Shown one piece after another: positions 55,341-64,000 of a stretch of 64,000 nt of DNA (position 1 is the stretch's first letter; each line of letters opens with the position of its first letter). The notes under the pieces are model-generated. The model did not search any database. It worked only from the letters and a program-made list of their open reading frames with translations, and was not told the origin of the DNA. The position numbers and the translations under genes are program-made. The DNA comes from Odontocerum albicorne (lineage: Eukaryota; Arthropoda; Insecta; Trichoptera; Odontoceridae): positions 24,585,763 to 24,649,762 of the forward strand of contig OX463844.1 of NCBI GenBank assembly GCA_949825065.1, read 5' to 3'.

Positions 55341-56335
55341 TCAGACAGCCTTTGGGCTAAGAAACAGTGGAGTAGGCGCAGAACTCGCTATTTATAATCG
55401 TATATGTTGGCAATATTATCGTACGTGAAGAGAAAACAACACTCGAACACGACTAACCCTCGTGAGCATTCTTACTAACCAGACTTTTTTTTAAAACATT
55501 GGGTAACGTCAAAAATCGAACCTGAGATCTCCGAGTGGAAGTAAAGCATTATCTATGCGAATGTAATTAGTTAAAATATACACGTATTGTTTTTAGCAAA
55601 GCAATCAATCAGATTTTATGAAATTATTCAAGAAAAAACTCCATTGCGAAAAATCGGATATATTATATAATATTCCATCTTTTTTTTCGTAAATGTTAAA
55701 CATATTTGGCAGTTTATTAAATGCAACCATTTTGCAGAAAAATCCATTAAGTTGAAAAAGAAACCAAATGTTATGTCCTGTCTCGACGTGCTGAGAATCT
55801 AACCTGAGATGCCTGGGTGCTAATCATACATATTACCACTGGACCTCTGCGCTGACGATAAGTAAATATACGAGTATTATATATAAATATAGTTTTTGAG
55901 CTTAAATATTAATTGGATATAGCAAAGGTACATGCAGATGCATTTTGAAACAAAACATATAATACACAACGCTCTTCGGTATGTCCGATTCACGGATTCG
56001 GATACGAGTTACTAGACGAATCATTGAACAATATTTTCCATTGTCAGCAGAAAAATATCAAAGAAATGCGTACGAATATAAATGAGTGGTTGAATTAAAC
56101 ATTAAATTCAAACCAAGGTCAAAAGGTCTGATAGAAAAATGCTGGAGAACTTCTTTTGTCTTTTTATTTAATTATATGTCACTGATTTTTATTGAATAAA
56201 TCAATTAAAGCTAATATTTTTTTACCGACATTGAAAATAAGGAGACAGAAGTTTGCGCTTGTTTTCGGTCGAGTTGGCAAGAACAATAAATGGTTAAAAT
56301 ACGCAAATTGGTAATCTCCGAAAATGTGGTAAGAT
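55341..56335. other. AT-rich; two tRNA-like heads on the minus strand
   Basis: The minus strand at 55485-55570 contains GATCTCAGGTTCGATTTTTG, and at 55790-55860 GGTCCAGTGGTAATATG followed by CATCTCAGGTTAGATTCTC. These are paired A- and B-box-like motifs of what seems a second tRNA-derived SINE family (head 'GAGGTCCAGTGGTAA', B-box context 'ATCTCAGGTT'). No shared 3' domain was found. Confidence 0.45.
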
Positions 56336-56470
56336 TTAGCGCGGTGTCGAGGTCACGGGATGCGAGAAGAGAGGCCTGGCCTGGAGCTGGAGCCGTATCG
56401 ATCTGGCAGGGGCTGGCCGGGAGGGGCCTAGCGACGGGGGCGAAGGGGGGGGGGGGTGGTGCTGAGAGGT
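56336..56470. other. GC-rich island with G12 run
   Basis: GC content is far above the flanks, with many CpG and CCTGG motifs, ending in a run of 12 Gs (56445-56456) and GAGAGGTAACC, a possible splice donor on the plus strand. Both strands have open frames (56290-56472 +, 56211-56486 -) with no recognised protein. Could be a noncoding first exon or promoter island. Confidence 0.3.
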
Positions 56471-56739
56471 AACCAAAGAAACACACAAGAGCTTTTATTC
56501 CTTACTTGTGAAACGATTATTTGATTTATTTAAAACATTAGATTAGAAGGCCATGCAATTTATGTTACTTGTTAAGATAATGCAGTGTAGATATATACGA
56601 GTACATATATAATCTATATACACACGTAAGATATAAATACATACAATTAGAACAGTGACACGGAGAAAGTTTATACAACATACGTATGAAATATCTAATG
56701 AATATGAAAAAAAACATACAACATACCACCACGCCGTTT
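56471..56739. other. No gene recognised
   Basis: AT-rich spacer. Confidence 0.5.
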
Positions 56740-57200
56740 CCTTGTCGGGGTATGCAGATAAAAGAGAGCGCCAGGCTTTCCTACCGTGATATATTTTTCG
56801 CTTCCTTTACAACAATACCATTAAGCTCCTACGGTTTCTCTGACTTTTTACATTATCTTTCAAAATATAATTCACTTGCTCCAACCATGTTTTCTTTGGT
56901 CTTCTTCTACCACGCCTTTCACTGATGTTTGCACTGTATATTTGTTTTGTTAGTCTTTCTTTATTCATTCGTTTTACATTTCCAAACCATCTCAGAGTGC
57001 TCGTATTGAGCTTACTAAATACGACTAAATTCGCGTTCATCCCTAATCATTTCACCCCAAGTATTCTTCTCAAAGCACGCATTTTCACAATATTTATTCG
57101 ACTCCTTTCAGTTATTTTCCACGCCCACGTTTCAGTTCCATACACTATAGTAGGTAGTGGAATATTGTTGTTGGCTATCATCTTAGCAGATTTTAATAAT
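56740..57200 (-). pseudogene. LINE family B reverse transcriptase C-terminus
   Basis: The best copy of family B. The minus strand reads IVYGTETWAWKITERSRINI, VKMRALRRILGV, LRWFGNVKRMNKERLTKQIY, RRGRRRPKKTWLEQVNYIL and KDNVKSQRNRRSL, then the end. This is the standard order at the RT C-terminus (ETWA... RRILG... LRWFGHV.RM... GRPKKTWLE...). One stop and a frameshift precede the best frame (56807-57040). 5'-truncated near 57200. Confidence 0.75.
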
Positions 57201-57449
57201 AATGAATAATAATAAATAAATATTGATGAGAAGTAAGAAAAAAAAACAATGTTAAAAATAAATAAAAAGAACTAACTACACATTAACATCTAGCTGGAGG
57301 AGTCTAGATAATAGAACATCATTCACTCAGTTTCAGTCCTCGATGGATAAAATATATAACTTTAATTTTCCTTATACATGAATCTCATTTAAGAACAGTT
57401 AAAATATGATTTAACTCTTTTATATGCAAACTGTATATCTAAGGGAAAG
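57201..57449. other. Spacer
   Basis: AT-rich, no features. Confidence 0.5.
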
Positions 57450-58170
57450 TGTAAGAGAGAATATGGGATGATCTATTTTCAGGGACAAACGAAGAATTGC
57501 GTATATGTAGTTAAGGAATGGATGGACTCAAATTTACTAACTCTAATTTCCCGAAAAACTAATTACGTCACATTTAGCATATCTACAAGAACTCAAGCAT
57601 CTACACCTACAAATAAATACATAGCACAGCCCACGTGTTCACCTTTGGCTGATTGTAGTTGTGTTTCTTTGGAAAGTGTTGATAGTATAAAGTATCTTGG
57701 AGTTTTTATTGATCAGTTTCTTCGCTGGGAGGTTCATATTAACGCTTTGAACACAAACATCAGGAAACCAGGGTACACATTCCGTATGATACAAAATGTG
57801 CTCAGTGAAAATATTTTAAAAGTATATACTTCGTCTTATGTCAGTCACCACTTTCCTACGGTATATCAGTTTGGGGGGGATGCACTTTAACACAAAAACA
57901 CATACTGAAGGTTTCCCAAAAATTGATTATAAAAATAATTAATACATTTCCTGCCCGGTATCCCACAGCTGAGCTTTTCAGGGAGTATCGGGTCCTGAAC
58001 ATAGCCAATTTGCATTTCAAATCCATTTTCTGGCATTATCATCGAGATTAGAGGAAGATGCAGACTCAGCACAGACACATGACACGCATGGCAGCCGATC
58101 AAATGTTCACCATCTCTAAAGTTAAAACATCTTTTGCCCAAAGGTAATAGGTCTATTTGGCTTCCATGAC
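57450..58170 (+). pseudogene. CR1/Jockey-like LINE RT C-terminal fragment
   Basis: The frame at 57468-57890 reads KEWMDSNLLTLISRKTNYVT, SIKYLGVFIDQFLRWEVHIN, TFRMIQNVLSENILKVYTSS and VYQFGGDAL. The next frame carries HILKVSQKLIIKIINTFPAR, PTAELFREYRVLNIANLHF. This is the thumb/connection region after the YADD box in CR1/Jockey-type RTs. The catalytic YADD itself is upstream and missing; one frameshift near 57885. Plus strand. Confidence 0.8.
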
Positions 58171-58894
58171 ATACAATGGGGTGCCGAATTCAATAAAGGT
58201 AAAAGGAGGAAAACAATTCAGGCAGTCGATCGGAGCGTGGTTGTTATTGCGACAGGAGTTTGAATACGTGGGCTTGCAAGAGGAATGACTTGTAGCATAG
58301 GTTTGTGTGAGCTCTTGAGTGTGGTGGTTTTTTTATGATTATTTGCGGTGTATTGTGGGATGAACGTGTTGGTCTGTCTGGAGTGATGGAAGTGTGCGGG
58401 GTTTGATTCGCGTGATGTATTCATATGGTAATTGAGTGTCACTGTTTGTAAGGTTGATGAGAATGTGCAATGGGGTTTTATATAATCAAAAATCTGAAAA
58501 ACGTATCGATTTTATTTTTTCATGCTATATTTCCTCAGTTAGATGCAGGTAAAAACCTAGTTTACTGGGGACACGACAAATGAAAGGCAACAAACTCAGA
58601 TTCATTAAAATTGTGTCCAAATTGAATTACCTGTTGTTTTTTCGCAAATTATGTATATTTCTTGTCATGTGTAAAATAAATAAAAAATAAAATATGTACG
58701 ATAAGAAACTGTAAACGATAAACGTTGCAGGTTGAGGGTATCAAAAATATTAAGCATATTTATAAAAAACATTGATAATACAATCAGATGATGCTTTTAT
58801 ATAAAAGCTGATAATCCTTTGACAATGCAAACACATATTATTATCTAGTTTTTGTATTAGTAATATTAGGACTTATTCGCTAAACAACATTATT
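58171..58894. other. No gene recognised
   Basis: G/T-rich on the plus strand at 58200-58460 (chance minus-strand ORF 58218-58442), then AT-rich. Confidence 0.45.
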
Positions 58895-59785
58895 TATTTA
58901 ACACTTTTATTGCAAATACAATCTGGCGGGTTTATTGCCAGGCGGCAATCTCTTCCAACCAACCAGACAAAAGTAAATGAAGCAAGTTACGTGGTCGCAT
59001 AAATCATTCAAATGACTATCCATCCCCACGAAATCCATAAACATATACGTGAGCACATGCCCACGAACCCCACAATGACGGACAGTCACCCGAACATTAT
59101 TTTTCATATAAAGTGAGATATCATCAATCAAAAGGAAAGGAGGGATAGTGGAGAGGAAAGGAAAATAAAAATCAGGAATGAAACACGTTATTTTACTGAC
59201 TATAAATTAAGAGGTTTTCAGTCGCTTCTTAAAGCATGCCAAGGACGGAGCGAGTCTTATATTGGTTTGTAACTGATTCCAGAGTCTCACTGCATGGACA
59301 GTAAAGGTCGACGTAAAGAAAGAGGAGCGGTGAACTGGAAAGGCCAATAAACAATCTCTGTTTGAGCGTAGCGCTAATCCATGATTGGAAAGACGCTGAA
59401 AATTCTCGACGAGATAAGAGGGGGTGGCGGGACAGTTAAGGATATTATGCAATAGAGACAGTATGTAAATTTGGCGTCTATTTCTAACATTCAGCCAGTT
59501 CAATGCCTTCTGGTATGAAGTTATATGATCGTACTTACGTAGGTTGAAAATGAATCTTAGGTACACATTTTGAAGACGCTGTAATTTGTCCAGCTGTTCC
59601 TCTGTAACATCCAAGTAACATACGTCCGCATAGTTCAGAATCGGAAAGAGCAGAGATTGTACTAGTAAAATTTTGGTTTTCATTGGAAGGAATGTTGGCA
59701 ACACTTTAAGGCTGAAGAAGATCCTTCGGCTTACCTCATTTATTTGATCTCGCCATGATAGTGTTATCTATTAGCACTCCTATAT
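58895..59785 (-). pseudogene. LINE family A: RT C-terminus and 3' UTR
   Basis: The minus strand starts near GVLIDNT (~59780), shifts frame to LSWRDQINEVSRRIFF, then runs open through PMKTKILLVQSLLFPILNYAD, EEQLDKLQRLQNVYLRFIF, SYQKALNWLNVRNRRQIYIL, YLVENFQRLSNHGLALRSN, FTVHAVRLWNQL and SLACFKKRLKTS to a stop at 59207. This is the C-terminal third of a CR1/Jockey-like RT. About 290 bases of 3' UTR follow and end with a block shared with the SINEs (58915-58990). Copies of the coding part occur at 19555-19800 and 53300-55340. 5'-truncated. Confidence 0.82.
58915..58990 (-). repeat. LINE 3' tail shared with the SINE family
   Basis: Minus strand: CTGGTTGGTTGGAAGAGATT, then TTGCCGCCTGGCAATAA, CCCGCCAGATTGTA and AAAAGTGTTAAATAAAT. 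The SINE at 62598 has the same blocks. There is no tRNA-like head in the preceding 200 bases, so it is probably the LINE's own end; a 5'-truncated SINE is the alternative. Confidence 0.7.
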
Positions 59786-60495
59786 CACACTACACGTTTA
59801 TAACGAATATTTTTATGTTACAAAAATATATTATGTTTACGACATAAACATAAAATAATATGAATTTGTTGCTCTTGACATTGCATATCAATAGCAGCGT
59901 AACAACTGACCAAATACTAAAACAGCAATTTAACCTGTTTTGATTGTACGAGTATGTTTGCACTTCCAAGTGACAATTCAATTTTTCGATATCAAGTCAA
60001 TTTATTTTGGCATCGAGTTTAAAATTTAATTGTTTTGGTTGCTCGGTGGATAAATGGATAAAACGTTACCACATTTTAGTCGATAGAAACGTTTAATACA
60101 CTATCCCAATTTTATAAACTAATATTTATTTTGGTATCAAGTACTAAATGGCAGCTTAAATATTAAATTGTGTTTATGTATGCAAAATAAATGTTTTGAG
60201 GTATTGAGCATTTTAACCATGAACGCTATACTCGAGTGGCTTATTTATTTTTAATGTATTCATATTTGAAATTATAATATTTTTTTTTGAGAGTTGACTT
60301 TTTTTAATGCATTTGTCCAATTTATTATAAGTTAGTTCTATGTTATCTATTGTCTAATAATTTTTATTTTATTGCTTATAATTATCTTATTATCACAGTT
60401 AATTACTTTTACTCCCTCAAATATTTGTATAAAGAACTATTTCCCTAATTGAGTTTATTTTATTACTAGTATATTGATCCCTAGTTACTAGTGTA
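59786..60495. other. No gene recognised
   Basis: Very AT-rich DNA. Confidence 0.55.
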
Positions 60496-62485
60496 ATTCT
60501 TCTTCTTCTTCATGTGTCCTGCCGGGTCCCCCCGACGTTGACGATCACTTGGGAGAAACCTTGTCTGTCCTGGGCAGCACGGAACAGCTCCTCCACACCT
60601 CTCATCCCGGTCCATTCTCTAATGTTCCGAAGCCAGGAGTGCTGCCTTCTTCCAACTCCTCTACGACCCTCAATCTTCCCCTTTATGACAAGTTGTAGGA
60701 TTGCATACTTTTCACCTCTCATTATGTGGCCAAAATATGAAGTCCTACGGAGCTTGATTGTTGTGAACAATTCTCTCTGTGTATTTGCTCTACGCAATAC
60801 TTCAACGTTGCTAATCATGTCAGTCCAGGATATTCTTAGCATCCTTCGGTGGATCCACATTTCAAAAGCCTCCAAGCGGTTAATGATATTAACTTTGAGG
60901 GTCCATGCCTCGACACCATAAAGCAAAACTGACCACACATAACACTTGATCATTCTTTGTCTGAGCTTCAAATTTATATTATCGTTGCAGAGAAGATTTT
61001 TCATTTTATTAAAAGCTGCACGAGCTGCTTCTATTCTACATTTAATTTCTATATCGGGGTCCAGATTCTCAGTGATGATGCTGCCCAAGTACTTAAACTG
61101 CTTTACCCTTTCAATATTGACACCACCCAGCCGAAGATTTGCATTTGGATGACTTTCTCGACTGAAAATCATCAGCTTAGTTTTGCTGACATTAATGTTC
61201 AAACCATAATGCTCACCGGTGGAACTGATCCTATCCAAAAGCTGTTGAAGGTCTTCTATACCATCTGCCAGTAGAACCGTGTCATCAGCATATCTAATGT
61301 TATTGATGACTACACCGTTGACCTTGACGCCGATATCTATATCAGTCAGCGCCTGCTTGAAGACAAAGTCAGAGTACATGTTGAACAAAGTAGGTGAGAG
61401 TACACATCCTTGTCTAACTCCACGCTGAATGGGAATACTTTGTGAAGTGGTTCCATTTTCAAGTCTGATAACAGCGTTTTGGTCCCGGTACAGATTTTTA
61501 ATCACTCTCACATCCTTATCATCTACATTACATCTTTGAAGCAATTTTATCAACTCTGTGTGTTTGACTCTGTCAAATGCTTTTTCATAATCAATAAAGC
61601 AACTATAAACATTTTTTCCTTGATCATGGCATTTCTGGAGTAAAACATTTATTGTAGTCAACGCTTCGCGGGTACCGAAGCCATTTCTGAACCCAAACTG
61701 GGTATCATCCAGGTCTTGCTCGCATTTCAGTCTTATTCTTGCATGTATAATCTTCAGAAATAGTTTAAGTATATGACTCATAAGGCTTATAAGACGATAG
61801 TCATTACATTTTCTTGGGTTTGGTTTTTTGGGTATAGTAATAAATAATGATGTTAACCAATCTTGGGGGATAATCCCTGTGTCATATATATTGTTAAATA
61901 GTTTGAGTAAGCAGTCAACATTATTTTCATTAATCAGCTTGATAACCTCCATGGAGATTTCGTCAGGTCCACCTGCCTTTCTGGTCTTTGAATTTTTAAT
62001 AGCATGTAATAATTCCGATTTTAATATAGTAGGACCTTGATCACACTGTGGCATTTCAATGTCAATGCGAGAGTCTTTAAAGAGATTCTGAATATAATCT
62101 TCCCACTTCTTTTGAATGATTGAATCATCCAAAATTAGATTGTTTGAGTCATCTGTAAGGCATGATGGTCTCGGTTTACTATTAAGACCGGACAGTTCTT
62201 TTAGTTTCCTATGCAGATTAAATGCATCATGCATCTGGTCATACTGTTCTAACTCTTCGCATTGTTTTTTTATCCACTCTTCCTTGGCATTCCTGATCTC
62301 ACGTTTTATAATCCTTTGGAGGTTCCTGTATTCATCACTATTGCGATTTTTGGTACTAACTACCCTACGCTGTTCCATTAAGTTTAATATGTGGTCTGTC
62401 ATCCATTGCTTCTTACGAGTCAGTTTTTCAGATTTCAAATGCTTCCTACTTATATCCTGTATTGTGTTTTTAAAGTGTAATTAGA
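60496..62485 (-). mobile_element. RTE-type LINE, 5'-truncated, (AAG)n tail
   Basis: A young LINE copy on the minus strand. The stop TGA (60510-60512) is followed directly by AGAAGAAGAAGAAT (60496-60509). The 3' UTR is therefore essentially absent and the element ends in a short trinucleotide tail, a known RTE trait. The 5' end breaks just upstream of HFKNTIQDISRKHLK (~62485), so the endonuclease domain is missing. Confidence 0.85.
60510..62438 (-). CDS. RTE-type reverse transcriptase, 642 open codons (partial protein)
   Basis: Reverse transcriptase that would prime at nicked DNA. Landmarks: linker RKKQWMTDHILNLMEQRR and a charged helix to ~75; KTRKAGGPDEISMEVIKLI (152-170); LFITIPKKPNPRKCNDYRLI (198-217); TQFGFRNGFGTREAL; SCFIDYEKAFDRVKHTEL (279-296, metal-binding Asp); IQRGVRQGCVLSPTLFNMY; NIRYADDTVLLADG (YADD 383-386, catalytic); GLNINVSKTKLMIFS; FKYLGSIITENLD; VLLYGVEAWTL; FEMWIHRRMLRISW; FGHIMRGEKY; GRRGVGRRQHSWLRNI; ELFRAAQDRQ. 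All RT boxes are intact with no stops, so insertion is recent. The endonuclease is lost with the 5' end, so this copy cannot move itself. The first ATG is internal to the original protein. Confidence 0.93.
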   Translation of the reverse strand: MKSEKLTRKKQWMTDHILNLMEQRRVVSTKNRNSDEYRNLQRIIKREIRNAKEEWIKKQCEELEQYDQMHDAFNLHRKLKELSGLNSKPRPSCLTDDSNNLILDDSIIQKKWEDYIQNLFKDSRIDIEMPQCDQGPTILKSELLHAIKNSKTRKAGGPDEISMEVIKLINENNVDCLLKLFNNIYDTGIIPQDWLTSLFITIPKKPNPRKCNDYRLISLMSHILKLFLKIIHARIRLKCEQDLDDTQFGFRNGFGTREALTTINVLLQKCHDQGKNVYSCFIDYEKAFDRVKHTELIKLLQRCNVDDKDVRVIKNLYRDQNAVIRLENGTTSQSIPIQRGVRQGCVLSPTLFNMYSDFVFKQALTDIDIGVKVNGVVINNIRYADDTVLLADGIEDLQQLLDRISSTGEHYGLNINVSKTKLMIFSRESHPNANLRLGGVNIERVKQFKYLGSIITENLDPDIEIKCRIEAARAAFNKMKNLLCNDNINLKLRQRMIKCYVWSVLLYGVEAWTLKVNIINRLEAFEMWIHRRMLRISWTDMISNVEVLRRANTQRELFTTIKLRRTSYFGHIMRGEKYAILQLVIKGKIEGRRGVGRRQHSWLRNIREWTGMRGVEELFRAAQDRQGFSQVIVNVGGTRQDT

Positions 62486-62597
62486 ACATCAAATTTATTA
62501 TTGGATTGTTTGGATTAAAATTACGATAAATGAAATAACTCATTGTTTAGTCTATTACACTTGTATATCGTACAACCAGTTTGATTTCTTGTCAAGT
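62486..62597. other. Spacer
   Basis: AT-rich, no features. Confidence 0.4.
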
Positions 62598-62801
62598 GAT
62601 CCGTGATCTTGTTGGCAAGACGCTCGTCACCCAACCCGGAGGTTACGAGTTCGATTTCCGTTGAACTCAGATTTCAAAAGACAGGCTTGTTTTCATTTAA
62701 GGCCTCTTTTACATATTTCTGGTTGGTTGGAAGATATTGCCACATGGCTATAATCCCGCCAGGTTGTAATGTATACAACTAAAGTGTAATACAATACAAT
62801 A
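62598..62801 (+). mobile_element. tRNA-derived SINE copy, complete 3' tail
   Basis: Head TCCGTGATCTTGTTGGCAAG, B box GAGTTCGATTTCCG, CTCAGATTTC, body, TTTCTGGTTGGTTGGAAGAT, stem TTGCCACATGGC, CCCGCCAGGTTGTAATG, then TAAAGTGTAATACAATACAA: a pentamer-like (AATAC) tail. The most complete 3' end of the family. Confidence 0.88.
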
Positions 62802-63794
62802 ATCACTTCCAACAAACCAGAAAAGGTTTTAATTAAAAAATCAGACAAGAACGCTTTTTTTATAAAATGGGTACAGGGATTGGGCCACCTTGTATATGAG
62901 GTTAATTAAAAAAAGACTTATCTAAAAGCCGTGAAACTCCGCGTACACCTTCCAACTCAGGGTTCTATAGACATACCCTTAATTATACGAAATTCCGTTT
63001 CAATATTTTTTTATTACATCGATTTATTAAGTCTGTAGGGATATCTATATAATGGGTTAAGCCAAATGGTTCACATCGTGACTAATGTACTAAAGAAGAA
63101 GTTATTACTAATAAATAAATATGTAACTAAAATGAATTTAACCTCAAATCTAAAGATATTCTTACAAGTCCTCCCTTCTTATGTCAGTGATTTGGGGCAG
63201 GTCTGTGGATCAAGGATGGGGGAGAGCAACCCAGCCTCTATATTTGGGTCAGCTACTCCTCGTCTGCTATGTAATGTGATCTGCATGTGTTACAGATGCG
63301 ACACTGCATTTGTGCATCGAATTAGGGGATTTTTGACGGAGAGACACTCTTATTCAATAGGAAGTCTACATTCCAGTCATTGAAATAAATTTTATACAAG
63401 TACTAACGACCGATATACGTTATACAATATTCCATACAGTGTATATTTGACAGCTTCAATATGATTGGTTGATAGCTCAAAAATCTAAGATATTATTTTG
63501 ATGTCTGTGCCGACAAATGTTTTTGTACTCCATTTTGAGATTTAAGATATTTTATTACTTGCCATTCTTGCCTTACCCTGTTTTCTCCAACAATTAGTAC
63601 GTAATATCAGTAAATTGAATTGCAACGATTTTTGTACATGCGCAAGTACTGGAGGTATGACAGTTGTTATGATTATTAGTTAACCGATCAAATACGAGTG
63701 GGGAGCCATACGAGTATGTGGTAGTATATGATATTGATCTTAGTTTAGACTTATCTTTAATATGCTTTTACTTTATTTTATTGTATTACTCTTT
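62802..63794. other. No gene recognised
   Basis: AT-rich apart from a GC-richer patch at 63170-63360 within an open 105-codon frame (63066-63383, +) whose sequence I do not recognise. Confidence 0.4.
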
Positions 63795-63976
63795 CTTTGT
63801 ATAAAATGTGCTAGACTCATTGCCATGTAGCAATCTCTTTCGACCAACGATAACTTTGTCAATGAGGTGATAGGTGAAAACCAGACTGAACCCTATTTGA
63901 AAAAAAATATAGGTACTAACGGGAATCGAACTCACAATCTGACAGGTGCCTTACCAATTAGGCCACGAAATTCGCC
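63795..63976 (-). mobile_element. tRNA-derived SINE copy
   Basis: Minus strand: TCGTGGCCTAATTGGTAAGG (A box), GTGAGTTCGATTCCCGTTAG (B box), body, GTTGGTCGAAAGAGATTGCT, stem and AATGAGTCTAGC. Same module order as the other copies. Confidence 0.85.
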
Positions 63977-64000
63977 TTTATTTTGCATGGGTTCATAATT

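Noticed and set aside
56211..56486. Proline-rich 91-codon ORF on the minus strand
   Set aside because: Its proline run is simply the G12 homopolymer read in reverse; no supporting signal.
60514..62484. Plus-strand ORFs up to 135 codons
   Set aside because: Shadows of the 642-codon RTE reverse transcriptase on the minus strand.

Overview
The window is AT-rich eukaryotic DNA and almost certainly from an arthropod, most likely an insect. The evidence is the set of transposon families: mariner (DD34D), Tigger/pogo, piggyBac, PIF/Harbinger, hAT, RTE and CR1/Jockey-like LINEs, and tRNA-headed SINEs. An arthropod-type TCAGT initiator also sits just upstream of the one convincing host exon. There are no operons, rRNA genes or CRISPR arrays. 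I cannot name the species.

Host content is sparse. One coding exon (23863-24002, +) starts with an ATG in good context, is far more GC-rich than its surroundings, and ends at a GTAAGT splice donor in phase 2. No matching downstream exon is recognisable, so the rest of the window may lie in a long, transposon-filled first intron or in intergenic DNA. I do not recognise the protein.

Layout, left to right. 1-1.85 kb: decayed LINE 3' ends. 5.9-17 kb: palindromic foldback elements sharing a GAAACCGG core, a deleted Harbinger element (8891-9856) that keeps pieces of both Harbinger genes, SINEs, a 167-bp MITE and a 466-bp near-palindrome. 18-23.5 kb: a deleted Tc1/mariner element, a hAT deletion product and a decayed mariner. 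23.8 kb: the host exon. 24-36 kb: SINEs, a second deleted Harbinger with a TTA target duplication, a 954-bp mariner, a piggyBac-like MITE and an interspersed repeat pair. 36.1-40.6 kb: a Tigger element split by a piggyBac with an intact transposase. 43.6-45.9 kb: a second Tigger, broken by two nonsense codons. 46.3-49.1 kb: a reverse transcriptase ORF next to a complete mariner with one frameshift. 52.5-59.8 kb: LINE fragments in both orientations, one containing a 12-copy 134-bp tandem array made from LINE coding sequence. 60.5-62.5 kb: a young, 5'-truncated RTE-type LINE with an open 642-codon frame.

The elements interact in three visible ways. The piggyBac is nested in the Tigger at a CTAA site. 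The SINEs share their 3' tail, including a TTGCC/GGCAA stem, with a LINE at 58.9-59.8 kb that probably mobilises them. A LINE coding segment has been amplified into a young satellite-like array. All coordinates for decayed elements are estimates from reading by eye.
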